Shown piece by piece: positions 27,551 to 36,741 of a stretch of DNA of 64,000 bases. The notes below the pieces were generated by a model. That model saw only the letters and a program-made list of their open reading frames with translations, was not told the DNA's origin and did no database searches. The stretch's first letter is position 1; each line of letters begins with the position of its first letter. Location: contig NZ_CP074373.1 in NCBI RefSeq assembly GCF_021560035.1, positions 1,236,001 through 1,300,000 on the forward strand. Direction: 5' to 3'. The position numbers and the translations under genes are program-made. The stretch is from Virgibacillus sp. NKC19-16 (GTDB lineage: Bacteria; Bacillota; Bacilli; Bacillales; Amphibacillaceae).

Positions 27551-27573
27551 TAAAATAATGGAGCTGAATGCTT

Positions 27574-28221
27574 ATGGGACGGGAGTTTCTTGGTATATTT
27601 GATGAGTGGGCCAAAGATTATGATACCAGTGTGGCAGGATTAGATCCGCAATATGAAGCAGTGTTTAATGGGTACGAGAGGATTCTGGATGAAGTAGTCA
27701 GGTATTCAAGTGGAACTGTACTTGAATTTGGTGTTGGAACCGGCAATTTATCGGAAAAACTGATCCAAGCTGGACATCAGGTTATAGGAGTTGAACCTTC
27801 CTCTGCAATGCTGGAAATAGCAGCAGAAAAATTACCTGAGCTTACGTTATTGGAAGGGGATTTTTTAAATTTTCCAGACGCAGGCTCAATAGAGACAATT
27901 GTAAGCACGTATGCATTTCATCATTTAACAGATCGTGAAAAAGATACAGCAATTAGACAATTCGCTGAAATGTTGCCTGAAAATGGAAAAATTGTTTTCG
28001 GTGATACGATGTTTAAATCCATTGCTGCGAAGGAATCAATGATTGAAAATGCTAAAGATAAGGGATTTTTCGAGTTAGCCGAAGACCTCGAGCGGGAATA
28101 TTATACAACAATCGATGTACTGCAAAACATTTTCGTAAAGTACAATTTTGATGTAACATTTAAACAGGAGAACGATTTTGTTTGGATCGTAAAAGCAAAT
28201 AAATTTAAGAGGAGCGGTTAA
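27574..28221 (+). CDS. yrrT: SAM-dependent methyltransferase YrrT
   Basis: Class I methyltransferase. The 215-aa protein has the SAM motif [15 protein letters not shown] (about residues 43-57), [14 protein letters not shown] and the motif-IV-like STYAFHHL. The N-terminus [17 protein letters not shown] is that of Bacillus YrrT, encoded at the head of the methionine-to-cysteine operon. Its substrate is unproven; producing S-adenosylhomocysteine would feed the pathway below. I choose ATG 27574, 10 nt after GGAG, over ATG 27568. Gene spacing to luxS is 2 bases. Confidence 0.9.
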   Translation: MGREFLGIFDEWAKDYDTSVAGLDPQYEAVFNGYERILDEVVRYSSGTVLEFGVGTGNLSEKLIQAGHQVIGVEPSSAMLEIAAEKLPELTLLEGDFLNFPDAGSIETIVSTYAFHHLTDREKDTAIRQFAEMLPENGKIVFGDTMFKSIAAKESMIENAKDKGFFELAEDLEREYYTTIDVLQNIFVKYNFDVTFKQENDFVWIVKANKFKRSG

Positions 28222-28223
28222 AC

Positions 28224-28685
28224 ATGGCAGAGAAAATGAATGTAGAAAGCTTTAATCTTGATCACACAAAGGTAAAAGCACCATATGTAAGATTAGTTGG
28301 CGTAACGGAAGGTTCGAGTGGGGATAAGGTTTATAAATATGATATCCGGTTTAAACAACCGAATAAAGAGCATATGGAAATGAGCGGTTTGCATTCAATC
28401 GAACATTTAATGGCGGAAAACATTCGAAATCATATGGATAATGTACTTGATATCGGGCCAATGGGTTGCCAAACCGGATTTTATCTATCAATTATAAATA
28501 ACGATAATTATGATGAAGTATTGGATGCATTAGATAAAACACTACAGGACGTATTAGCAGCAGGTGAAGTTCCTGCATGTAATGAAGTGCAATGTGGTTG
28601 GGCTGCCAACCACAGTCTGGAAGGTGCTAAGGAGATTGCCCGTGAGATGTTGGGCAAAAGAACGGAGTGGCACGAAGTTTTCTAA
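28224..28685 (+). CDS. luxS: S-ribosylhomocysteine lyase LuxS
   Basis: Fe(II)-dependent enzyme that splits S-ribosylhomocysteine into homocysteine and DPD, the precursor of autoinducer AI-2. The 153 aa carry the metal motif HSIEHLMAE (HxxEH), the catalytic Cys in [10 protein letters not shown] and the third metal ligand in [10 protein letters not shown] start after AAGAGGAGCGG. It sits where Bacillus subtilis has mtnN in the yrrT-mtnN-mccAB operon. Homocysteine made here can be used directly by MccA. The upstream nucleosidase must be encoded elsewhere. Confidence 0.97.
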   Translation: MAEKMNVESFNLDHTKVKAPYVRLVGVTEGSSGDKVYKYDIRFKQPNKEHMEMSGLHSIEHLMAENIRNHMDNVLDIGPMGCQTGFYLSIINNDNYDEVLDALDKTLQDVLAAGEVPACNEVQCGWAANHSLEGAKEIAREMLGKRTEWHEVF

Positions 28686-28698
28686 GTGAGGCGAAAAC

Positions 28699-29625
28699 AT
28701 GGCAATTTACAAGTCAATTCAAGCATTAATTGGGGAGACTCCTTTACTGGAAATTACCAAATTCCCACTTCCAAAAGGGGTGCGTTTGTTTGCAAAGCTG
28801 GAATTTTTCAACCCGGGTGGAAGTGTGAAGGATAGGCTCGGCGAGGAATTAATTGATGATGCATTAGCAAGTGGTGCCATTAAGGAAGGTGGTACGATTA
28901 TCGAGCCAACTGCCGGAAATACTGGCATCGGCTTAGCGCTAGCGGCACTAGATAAAAATCTTTCGGTGATTTTTTGTGTCCCGGAGCATTTCAGCCAGGA
29001 AAAGTTGTCGATCATGAAGGCGCTCGGTGCTCGTATTATTCAAACACCTAAAAAGCAAGGCATGTCAGGCGCTATTGAAAAAGCGAAACAACTAGTGGAC
29101 GAAATTCCTAACAGTTTTGCTCCACAGCAATTTTCTAATCCTGCTAATACAAGGACCTATTATAAAACTTTGGGACCGGAGCTATGGCATGATTTAAACG
29201 GGGAAGTGGATATATTTGTTGCAGGTGCAGGTACTGGTGGCACGTTTATGGGGAGTGCGCAATATCTGAAAGAAAAGAATCCTAATATCAAAACAGTGAT
29301 CGTTGAACCAGAGGGATCGATTATCGCAGGTGGGGAGGCTGGCCCACACCTGACAGAGGGTATCGGCATGGAGTTTTTACCGGAATATATGGATCGCTCT
29401 TATATGGATCAGATCCATACAGTTTCAGATGAAGACGCGTTCCGGTTTGTGAAGGAACTCGCTAGAAAAGAGGGCCTGCTTGTTGGCAGTTCTTCCGGAT
29501 CAGCGATGTTTGCTGCATTACAGGAAGCAAAAAATGCAAAGTCTGGAATGAATATTGTAACCGTTTTTCCGGATGGAAGTGACCGTTATTTAAGTAAAAA
29601 TATTTATTCAGGTAAAGGAGAATAG
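28699..29625 (+). CDS. mccA: O-acetylserine-dependent cystathionine beta-synthase MccA (CysK-like)
   Basis: PLP enzyme of the reverse transsulfuration route. It condenses homocysteine with O-acetylserine or serine to cystathionine. The 308-aa fold-type II protein has the PLP lysine at about residue 44 in NPGGSVKDR, the substrate loop EPTAGNTGIG and the phosphate-binding GAGTGGTFMG. On sequence alone it could be a cysteine synthase; the operon decides for MccA. ATG after AGTGAGGCG, 13 bases after luxS and 2 bases before mccB. Confidence 0.9.
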   Translation: MAIYKSIQALIGETPLLEITKFPLPKGVRLFAKLEFFNPGGSVKDRLGEELIDDALASGAIKEGGTIIEPTAGNTGIGLALAALDKNLSVIFCVPEHFSQEKLSIMKALGARIIQTPKKQGMSGAIEKAKQLVDEIPNSFAPQQFSNPANTRTYYKTLGPELWHDLNGEVDIFVAGAGTGGTFMGSAQYLKEKNPNIKTVIVEPEGSIIAGGEAGPHLTEGIGMEFLPEYMDRSYMDQIHTVSDEDAFRFVKELARKEGLLVGSSSGSAMFAALQEAKNAKSGMNIVTVFPDGSDRYLSKNIYSGKGE

Positions 29626-29627
29626 GG

Positions 29628-30764
29628 ATGCGGGCAAAAACAAAAATGATTCATGGCGGAATTACAGGTGATGAACAAACTGGCGCTGTTTCTGTACCGA
29701 TTTACCAGGTAAGTACGTATAAACAGGAAAGTGCAGGTAATCACGGAGGGTACGAATATTCACGGACAGGAAACCCGACAAGACATGCGTTAGAGACAGT
29801 AATTGCTGATTTGGAAAACGGGAAATCCGGTTTTGCATTTGGATCGGGAATGGCTGCTATAACTTCTGTGATGATGTTATTTGATACGGGTGATCACATT
29901 GTAATGACGGATGATGTCTATGGTGGCTCCTATCGACTAATGACGAGCGTGATTAATCGCTTTAAATTGGATCATGATTATGTTGATACCAGTTATCCCG
30001 AAAAAGTGGAAGCAGCTATTCAAGAAAATACAAAAGCGATATTTATTGAAACACCGACAAATCCATTATTAAAAATAACAGATTTAAGGAAGATGGCTGA
30101 AATCGCTAAAAAACATAACCTGCTTCTGATTGTAGATAATACATTTGCGACGCCATATTGGCAACAACCACTTGATCTTGGGGCAGATATTGTACTGCAT
30201 AGTGCTACAAAGTATATCGGAGGCCATAGTGATGTCGTTGCGGGACTAGTAGCAGTGAATTCTGCTAAATTAGCTGAGGACATTCATTTCATACAAAATT
30301 CAGTAGGTGCAGTGCTGGGACCACAGGATTCATGGCTGTTGATGCGCGGGATTAAAACGCTTGGCTTGCGTATGGAAGCAATCGAGACAAACACAAAAAA
30401 GATCATGGAATTCCTGCAAGATCATGATCACGTTTCTAAAATTTACTATCCCGGTCTAAACAGTCATCCAGGGCATGAAATCGCTGCGAGCCAGGCAACA
30501 GGTTTTGGCGGTATGTTATCCTTTGATGCAGGCAGCGGAGAAAAAGCTGATGAGGTATTGGATAAGGTGACCTATTTCACACTAGCTGAAAGTTTGGGTG
30601 CGGTGGAAAGTTTAATCTCTATACCAGCAAAAATGACCCATGCATCAATTCCAAGGGAAAGACGACTGGAACTTGGAATTACAGACGGACTGATTCGGTT
30701 ATCTGTCGGTATTGAAGATGCAGATGATTTAATAGAAGATTTAAAAAATGCATTAGATGTATAA
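29628..30764 (+). CDS. mccB: Cystathionine gamma-lyase / homocysteine gamma-lyase MccB
   Basis: PLP enzyme that splits cystathionine to cysteine, 2-oxobutyrate and ammonia. The 378-aa Cys/Met-metabolism family protein has YEYSRTGNPTRHALE, GSGMAAI and DNTFATPYWQQPL. The PLP lysine is in HSATKYIGGHSDVVAG, and the end is ARLSVGIED-like (IRLSVGIEDADDLIEDL). Last gene of the operon. Together with LuxS and MccA it turns the by-product of SAM use into cysteine. A terminator follows. Confidence 0.93.
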   Translation: MRAKTKMIHGGITGDEQTGAVSVPIYQVSTYKQESAGNHGGYEYSRTGNPTRHALETVIADLENGKSGFAFGSGMAAITSVMMLFDTGDHIVMTDDVYGGSYRLMTSVINRFKLDHDYVDTSYPEKVEAAIQENTKAIFIETPTNPLLKITDLRKMAEIAKKHNLLLIVDNTFATPYWQQPLDLGADIVLHSATKYIGGHSDVVAGLVAVNSAKLAEDIHFIQNSVGAVLGPQDSWLLMRGIKTLGLRMEAIETNTKKIMEFLQDHDHVSKIYYPGLNSHPGHEIAASQATGFGGMLSFDAGSGEKADEVLDKVTYFTLAESLGAVESLISIPAKMTHASIPRERRLELGITDGLIRLSVGIEDADDLIEDLKNALDV

Positions 30765-30769
30765 GGGGG

Positions 30770-30800
30770 GGATGGCCTGATGGGCTGTCCTTTTTCTTTC
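30770..30800 (+). terminator. Terminator of the yrrT-luxS-mccAB operon
   Basis: GGATGGCC and GGGCTGTCC pair with two G-T wobbles, followed by TTTTTCTTTC. Confidence 0.65.
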
Positions 30801-30852
30801 TAACTATGCTATGCTAAAATAAATAGAACATGAATTCAAGGAGGAATGGCAG

Positions 30853-32226
30853 ATGAGTGAAAAAGCATTAGCCTACATAAAAGAAAATCGTGATGATTTA
30901 TTGGGGCGATTAAATGATTTCTTATCGATTCCCAGTGTGAGTACAGACAGTGCACATAAACAAGATATAGAAGAAGCAGCAGGATTTTTGGTTACATATT
31001 TAACAGATATTGGTTTTGAAAATGTAGAGAAGCAGAAAACGCCCGGGCATCCACTCGTGTATGCGGAATATAACGGGGCTGGTTCGGATGCACCGACAGT
31101 GTTATTCTATGGCCATTATGATGTGCAGCCAGCAGATCCACTTGAACTATGGGATAGTGATCCATTTAAACCGGAAGTAAGAGACGGACGTGTTTTTGCT
31201 CGTGGTTCCAGTGATGACAAAGGACAAGTATTTATGCACCTTGCTGTTTTCGAAGCATATATGAAAACAGACGGGAAGCTACCACTAAATGTGAAAGTGT
31301 GTATTGAAGGAGAAGAAGAGATTGGCAGTGAAAATCTATACGACACTTTACACGAGAAAAAGGAACAATTTGATGCTGATTTTGCAGTAATCTCTGATTC
31401 CGGTATGGTTGCAGAAAATCAGCCAACCATTTTATATGGATTAAAAGGCTTCACAGGTATCGAAATCAACGTAACAGGGCCTGATCATGATCTACATTCC
31501 GGCATGTATGGCGGGGCAATTCGTAATCCAATTATGGCACTGAGTCACATTCTGGCTTCTATGAAAAATGAGGAAGAGGTTATTACCGTTGATGGTTTTT
31601 ATGATGATGTGGAACCATTAACAGAAGAAGAAAGAAAATTAATTGCAGATGTCGATGGAGAAAATTATCCTGAAGCAACAGGTGCACCTGAAACAGTATC
31701 TGAAGAAGGATATACAGCAAAAGAACACACCATGGCGCGCCCAACCTTTGAGGTAAATGGCATGTATGGCGGTTATCAAGGAGAAGGAACCAAAACCATT
31801 ATCCCTTCATCAGCTACTGCAAAAATCACCTGCCGCCTTGTGCCAGGGCAGGACCCGGAAAAAATACAAGGATTGCTCGAGGATCATGTAAGGCGAGTAG
31901 CTCCAACAGGCGTAACGGTGGATGTAAAAAAAGAAAAATTATCAGCAAAAGCTTATAAAGTAGAACCAGAACATGATTTGATTAAAAAGGCGGCAAATAG
32001 CTATACAAAAGCATTCGGCAAGGAAACAGTATATGTACGAATGGGCGGATCCATCCCTGTTGTAGAATGGATTGAGGGAATTTACGGTATGCCGATTGTG
32101 TTACTGGGCTTCGGAACGCCTGATGATCGTCTGCATTCTCCTAACGAAAGCTTTCCATTGGATAGCTTTGATAAAGGAATGGAGACCTTGGTTTATTATT
32201 GGAATGAAGTGAATGGAAATAAATAG
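30853..32226 (+). CDS. M20-family dipeptidase
   Basis: 457-aa di-zinc peptidase. Metal and catalytic motifs are FYGHYDVQP (about residue 87), GSSDDKGQ, IEGEEEIGSEN (catalytic and ligand Glu) and the C-terminal His region DDRLHSPNES. The dimerisation insert begins near HSGMYGGAIRNP. No signal peptide, so it acts on peptides in the cytosol. Homologs in Bacilli are annotated as dipeptidase; the true substrate is unknown. ATG after AAGGAGG. The SDR gene follows 56 bases on. Confidence 0.9.
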   Translation: MSEKALAYIKENRDDLLGRLNDFLSIPSVSTDSAHKQDIEEAAGFLVTYLTDIGFENVEKQKTPGHPLVYAEYNGAGSDAPTVLFYGHYDVQPADPLELWDSDPFKPEVRDGRVFARGSSDDKGQVFMHLAVFEAYMKTDGKLPLNVKVCIEGEEEIGSENLYDTLHEKKEQFDADFAVISDSGMVAENQPTILYGLKGFTGIEINVTGPDHDLHSGMYGGAIRNPIMALSHILASMKNEEEVITVDGFYDDVEPLTEEERKLIADVDGENYPEATGAPETVSEEGYTAKEHTMARPTFEVNGMYGGYQGEGTKTIIPSSATAKITCRLVPGQDPEKIQGLLEDHVRRVAPTGVTVDVKKEKLSAKAYKVEPEHDLIKKAANSYTKAFGKETVYVRMGGSIPVVEWIEGIYGMPIVLLGFGTPDDRLHSPNESFPLDSFDKGMETLVYYWNEVNGNK

Positions 32227-32282
32227 GTGTATACCTTGCTTTTAAATGATTGAGATGTACTGATATATAAAGAGGTGAGAGG

Positions 32283-33032
32283 ATGAAATTTGCCATCATT
32301 ACCGGAGTTTCGAAAGGGTTGGGAGAATCTATTGCAACATTATTTCTGGAATCCGGCATCAATGTAATTGGAATATCACGAAGTACAAATGAAAAATTAT
32401 CGAAGCTCGCTGATCAAAACAATAAAAGATACATGCATTACCCTTGTGATTTAGGGGATATATCAGCCTTAGAAGATACATGTAAAGCTATTAGTGAAGA
32501 AGTTTTTACAGAAGAGCTTACATTACTCTACGTTGTAAATAATGCAGCCGTAATAGAACCTATTGATCAAGCAATGAATACGAAAGCTGAAAGCCTAGCA
32601 AATCACATACAAGTAAATACAATCGCTCCAATGGTTTTAATGAATTTCTTTTTGAGGAAAGCTACAGATGCGCGTGTTCCCCTTTTCGGTGTAACCGTTA
32701 CTTCAGGTGCTGCCGATAGACCAGTAAGCGGCTGGAGTGCTTACTGCACGGCAAAAGCAAGTATTAACATGTATACACAGACGGTCGCACTGGAACAAGG
32801 AAACACAGAAAATAAAGTCATTGCATTCAATCCTGGTATTATGGATACAAATATGCAAGAGCAACTTCGTAAAAGCTCGAAGGAAGCATTTACAGAAGTA
32901 GAAACGTTCAAAGATTATAAACAAAATAACCTATTAAAAGACACCGATGCAGTTGGTAGTGTGCTTGTCGACATCCTTACAGATGACGACATTGAAAATG
33001 GCAAAATATATAATGTAGCGGATTATTTATAA
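32283..33032 (+). CDS. yueD: Short-chain dehydrogenase, benzil reductase type (YueD-like)
   Basis: 249-aa NADP-dependent SDR. It has the nucleotide motif TGVSKGLG (residues 8-15), the NNAA motif in VVNNAAVIEP, and a catalytic Ser/Tyr/Lys set in VTSGAADRPVSGWSAYCTAK. The form of the C-terminus (NPGIMDTNMQEQLR) matches Bacillus YueD, known in vitro as (S)-benzoin-forming benzil reductase. The natural substrate is not known. ATG after AGAGGTGAGAGG. Confidence 0.85.
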   Translation: MKFAIITGVSKGLGESIATLFLESGINVIGISRSTNEKLSKLADQNNKRYMHYPCDLGDISALEDTCKAISEEVFTEELTLLYVVNNAAVIEPIDQAMNTKAESLANHIQVNTIAPMVLMNFFLRKATDARVPLFGVTVTSGAADRPVSGWSAYCTAKASINMYTQTVALEQGNTENKVIAFNPGIMDTNMQEQLRKSSKEAFTEVETFKDYKQNNLLKDTDAVGSVLVDILTDDDIENGKIYNVADYL

Positions 33033-33123
33033 ATGTTCATTTAGCACTGTGTATACGCCCTTCCTAATTCTTTTTCTCTGCATATATTGTATAGTAATCC
33101 GAAAAAAACAGGGAGGGAAATAA

Positions 33124-33243
33124 ATGGGTGCAGGTAAAACAGGATACGGCTCTGGCTTTGCGCTTATAGTCGTATTATTTATATTGTTAATTATTATCGG
33201 TACCGCTTATACAGGTGGTGCAGGCGGCTACGGTGGCTATTAG
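33124..33243 (+). CDS. YjcZ-family sporulation peptide (39 aa)
   Basis: 40-codon gene, ATG 33124 to TAG 33243. The product has a Gly-rich start ([14 protein letters not shown]), one membrane helix ([15 protein letters not shown]) and a Gly/Tyr-rich end (GGAGGYGGY). This is the layout of the small YjcZ-type peptides of spore formers, some of which are found in spores. GGGAGGG lies 7 nt upstream. A terminator follows at once. It is short enough to be missed by default gene finders. Confidence 0.88.
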   Translation: MGAGKTGYGSGFALIVVLFILLIIIGTAYTGGAGGYGGY

Positions 33244-33249
33244 TAAGTA

Positions 33250-33295
33250 AAAGAGAGGCGGCGGACTTTAAGTTTCCGTTGCCTCTCTTGTTTTG
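33250..33295 (+). terminator. Terminator of the YjcZ gene
   Basis: AAGAGAGGC (33251-33259) and GCCTCTCTT (33281-33289) with inner CGG/CCG pairing, then GTTTTG. Confidence 0.85.
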
Positions 33296-33309
33296 TTAGT
33301 GATTTAAAA

Positions 33310-33430
33310 TGGGACGGAAGAATCGAGCGGAGAGCAGGGGGATCAACTTGGGCGCAGCGAGAAACAACCGCACAGCAAAAGAGTCAACTCGGAGGTCCGC
33401 TCTTTTATGGATCCCCGCGCCCCAACATCT
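33310..33430. other. Structured GC-rich non-coding block before the ythPQ-type operon
   Basis: No gene is visible. AAAAGAG (about 33377) and CTCTTTT (about 33400) can form a terminator-like stem for the minus-strand operon. In addition GAGCGGA and GGGGGATC near the left side are matched by TCCGCTC and GGATCCCC on the right, in an interleaved order. The block may be a further dispersed repeat; only one copy is present here. Confidence 0.35.
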
Positions 33431-33458
33431 AACCTCTAAAACAGGTTAACGTTTTTTC

Positions 33459-35102
33459 TCATAACCGCTGCTGTTCATTTGCATTAATTTTTCTCTGAAG
33501 CAATTTGTGAACGATGCCTACAGCAATAATTAAACAAGCAAGTAAGACGAGTGAAGTCATCCACAGACCTTGAACGTTATTCATATTCCATATAAAAAGT
33601 ACCATCACACCGAATATACCTACTGTATACAAAAGAGAGAATAAGCCCGTCATTCTTGCTTTAAATACTTCCTGCTCATCTGTCCAATTTAGCTTAGGGG
33701 ACAAGAAATCAAGATACGTTCCTAAAGCGCTTGTAAACCAGCTTGCACCTAAGGTGAGTACCAACCAATGTAAAATGATAATTGCTGGAATTTGCAGAAC
33801 CATAATGAAAACAACTAAAAATAATAAAATCGTAATTAAATTGATTGCCCAGGCCGTAGCTATTTTACTAAAGAATACCTGCTTTGGATGTAAAGGTAGA
33901 AATAAATTAGCCTCCCAACTCTTTCCTTCCCGTGAAATAGATGAGATAGATGTAGCATTTGTAGCTAAAATAAATACCACTGCAATAAACATTAGAAGTA
34001 AGCTTTCTTTTTCAGAAAACATCTGCATAAAACCTGCTAGTGATTCATTACTGGAATCGAGCATTAATATGATCACAATAAAAACAGGACCAAATAATCC
34101 CTGAATCACACATTGCATTAAAAAAGTTGGAGTTCTGAAAATAATGCGCAACTCTTTTAGAATATAGGATAGCCATACGGGCCTCTTGGTCATTTGTTTT
34201 TTTACTTTCTTTTGAGCTATTTTCTTTTTATTACCAGCCCCAATACCTAATACCCCTTTTAAATAAAGTAACTGACCCATCCAAATGAAGAGAAGAAAAG
34301 CAGCTATACTTATCCCTATCAAAGCAGCAAAGGAGAGAACACCAATCCAAGTCGTGCTTTCTGTAAGTGCTAATGTACTCACAAATGCAGGGGGATAGAA
34401 AGCCGTAATTAATTGAAGGACATCATCCCTTTCCTGGATAAAGGCCGCAAAATTTGCAGAGATATCATCAGAATTTGTATTAAGTCGCAGGAATACATTG
34501 ATGAAAATAATAAAGAATAACGAAAAAACGCCTGCAAGTACTTTTGAACGATCCTTGTTTTTAGCCACATTGACAAAACGCATGAGAACCATCACCAGGA
34601 TGGAAGCAATCGTAAAAGGTATAATAGGCAGCAATAAAAATATGATGACTCCGAATAAATAATATAAAATAGAAGCCCCACTTACACTTCCATAAAAGTA
34701 AAATGCTGGTAAAAAGATAGCTCCGGCAGTGAGATACAGGTACAAAAAAGGACTAGCTGCTTTTCCTAGCAATAGTTGATAGGGTTGAAGCGGAAATGGA
34801 ATGAATGATTGAATATCCTCCGCGAAATAAAATGCACTCACAACGGTTACAATACTAATTAGAAATAAAAGCATATGAAGGATTAAAAACAGAATTCCAA
34901 GAATTAGTGATTCCTGTCCGAATGGTTGCAGTAATTCATATAAAACCCTAACCATACTATTTACAAGACTTATGTATAGCCCCACAAATGGCAATAGGAT
35001 AAAGGCTGCAATAACAAAGACCCAAACCTGTGAACTGTTTCTTCCGGCTTTCGAATATTGCATCTTGAGCATTGTCTTCATAACGAGCCATGCTTTATTC
35101 AT
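33459..35102 (-). CDS. ythQ: ABC-2-type exporter membrane subunit (YthQ-like)
   Basis: 547-aa polytopic protein with about twelve hydrophobic segments in two sets, separated by a basic cytosolic loop (KKKIAQKKVKKQMTKRP). Features such as FAEDIQSFIPFPLQPYQLLLGKAASPF and SISREGKSWEANLFLPLHPKQVFFSKIA are those of the large ABC-2 permeases next to YthP in Bacillus. It overlaps the ATPase gene by 8 bases, so the two are coupled. Cargo unknown. Confidence 0.8.
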   Translation of the reverse strand: MNKAWLVMKTMLKMQYSKAGRNSSQVWVFVIAAFILLPFVGLYISLVNSMVRVLYELLQPFGQESLILGILFLILHMLLFLISIVTVVSAFYFAEDIQSFIPFPLQPYQLLLGKAASPFLYLYLTAGAIFLPAFYFYGSVSGASILYYLFGVIIFLLLPIIPFTIASILVMVLMRFVNVAKNKDRSKVLAGVFSLFFIIFINVFLRLNTNSDDISANFAAFIQERDDVLQLITAFYPPAFVSTLALTESTTWIGVLSFAALIGISIAAFLLFIWMGQLLYLKGVLGIGAGNKKKIAQKKVKKQMTKRPVWLSYILKELRIIFRTPTFLMQCVIQGLFGPVFIVIILMLDSSNESLAGFMQMFSEKESLLLMFIAVVFILATNATSISSISREGKSWEANLFLPLHPKQVFFSKIATAWAINLITILLFLVVFIMVLQIPAIIILHWLVLTLGASWFTSALGTYLDFLSPKLNWTDEQEVFKARMTGLFSLLYTVGIFGVMVLFIWNMNNVQGLWMTSLVLLACLIIAVGIVHKLLQRKINANEQQRL

Positions 35103-35820
35103 CGTTAGTCAACTCCAGGAACACTTCTTCCAAAGATTGATCAGATTGATACTGATCACGCATCTCCTCTATTTCTCCATGAAAAATAAGCTCTCCCTTA
35201 TTTATGATCGCAACTTCATCACATAATTGTTCTACAACCTCCAGCCCGTGACTGGAGAAGAATACGGTGTTTCCTTCATTGGCATGCTCTCGCATCATGT
35301 CTTTTAACATATATGAAGATTTAGGATCGAGCCCAGTTAGCGGTTCATCCAAAATCCAAATGGCCGGATCATGGATTAACACACCGGTAACAATGATTTT
35401 CTGGCGCATACCATGGGAATAGGTTTGAATATAATCACCAAGTGCATTATAAATATCAAATTGTTTTGTCAGTTGTTCTATTCTTTCTTCCCGAATTTCT
35501 TTTGGGAGGTCAAATATATCAGCGATGAAATTTAAGTATTCGATTCCTTTTAGTCGCAGAAACATATCGGGGTGATCCGGGACATAGCCGAATAGCTTCT
35601 TTGCAGCAAGGGGATTTTTTTCAATATCCAGGCCGTTAAGTATAATCTGCCCGCTATCAATCGGCAGAATTCCTGTGATCATCTTAATCATGGTTGATTT
35701 ACCGGCACCATTAGGCCCTAAAAATCCAACAATTTTACCGTCAGGAACGGTTAAATTTAACGCATTAATCGCCTTCTTTTTACCTGGAAAATTTTTATTA
35801 ACGCCTTTAATTTCGATCAA
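35095..35820 (-). CDS. ythP: ABC transporter ATP-binding protein (YthP-like)
   Basis: 241-aa single ATPase domain. Walker A is GPNGAGKST, the signature SHGMRQKIIVTGVL and Walker B IWILDEPLTGLD, with the H-loop FFSSHGLEVVEQL. The signature SHGMRQK is that of exporter-type DrrA/EcsA-like ATPases. TTG start at 35820 after AGGGGG. It partners the 547-aa membrane protein, forming an exporter of unknown cargo. It is divergent from map. Confidence 0.85.
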   Translation of the reverse strand: MIEIKGVNKNFPGKKKAINALNLTVPDGKIVGFLGPNGAGKSTMIKMITGILPIDSGQIILNGLDIEKNPLAAKKLFGYVPDHPDMFLRLKGIEYLNFIADIFDLPKEIREERIEQLTKQFDIYNALGDYIQTYSHGMRQKIIVTGVLIHDPAIWILDEPLTGLDPKSSYMLKDMMREHANEGNTVFFSSHGLEVVEQLCDEVAIINKGELIFHGEIEEMRDQYQSDQSLEEVFLELTNDE

Positions 35821-35973
35821 TGGTATTTCCCCCTAAGTAGTGTTTACCTACTGAAAGTGGCTTTGTTTTATGGTACACTATATTGTAGATTTTGCTACCT
35901 AAACATGTATAATAAATAGTTTAACATATCCATATTGTATAACGTATTTTGAGGAAAAAGAAAGGAAGAAATT

Positions 35974-36726
35974 ATGATTACAAGAAAAAGCAAGCGCGAA
36001 ATTGAAAAAATGCAAGCAGCAGGAGATTTGCTGGTTCAAGCACATAAGGAAATTGCAAAGATGATTAAGCCTGGTATTACCACAATGGAAATTGATACAT
36101 TTATAGAGGGTTTTTTAGCCGATCATGGAGCAACTCCAGAGCAAAAGGGGTTTAATGGTTATCCATATGCGATTTGTGCATCGATTAATGATGAGATTTG
36201 TCATGGATTTCCAAGGGAGGAAAAATTAAAAGACGGGGATATCGTAACCATTGATATGGTCGTTAATCTGAATGGTGGCCTCGCCGATTCTGCATGGACC
36301 TATGCTGTGGGGGATGTGGACGAAAAAGGCAAACGATTGCTGGAAGTGTCAAAAGTGTCTTTGGATAAAGCGGTTGAACAGGCGCAAGTCGGTAATCGTA
36401 TTGGCGATATTGGCCATGCAGTTCAGGAATATGCTGAAGGGGAAGGCTTCTCGGTTGTACGTGACTTTACTGGTCACGGTATTGGGCCAACGATACATGA
36501 AGAACCGCATATTCCGCATTTCGGCTTGCCGAATAAGGGACTTCGCTTAAAACAAGGCATGGTTATTACCATTGAGCCAATGATCAACGAAGGAACCTGG
36601 AACAGTCAGATGGATGCGAATAACTGGACAGCCAGAACCGTTGACGGGGGACGTTCTGCACAATATGAACATACGATTGTGATTACAAAAGACGGCCCAC
36701 TTTTAACCACGGATCAGGATAAATAA
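35974..36726 (+). CDS. map: Methionine aminopeptidase type I (YflG-like)
   Basis: 250-aa metalloprotease that removes the N-terminal Met from new proteins. Ligands are visible: VTIDMVVNLNGGLADSAWT (two Asp), DFTGHGIGPTIHEEP (His), ITIEPMINEG (Glu) and QYEHTIVI (Glu). ATG after AAAGGAAG. It lies outside the ribosomal-protein cluster and resembles the second Bacillus enzyme YflG more than the essential MapA; a further map gene is therefore expected elsewhere. The next gene follows after 15 bases. Confidence 0.9.
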   Translation: MITRKSKREIEKMQAAGDLLVQAHKEIAKMIKPGITTMEIDTFIEGFLADHGATPEQKGFNGYPYAICASINDEICHGFPREEKLKDGDIVTIDMVVNLNGGLADSAWTYAVGDVDEKGKRLLEVSKVSLDKAVEQAQVGNRIGDIGHAVQEYAEGEGFSVVRDFTGHGIGPTIHEEPHIPHFGLPNKGLRLKQGMVITIEPMINEGTWNSQMDANNWTARTVDGGRSAQYEHTIVITKDGPLLTTDQDK

Positions 36727-36741
36727 GCTAGGGGGTGTCAT

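Noticed and set aside
27480-27573. SAM (S-box) riboswitch or T-box before yrrT
   Set aside because: None of the conserved blocks is present; the region is the end of repeat R2.
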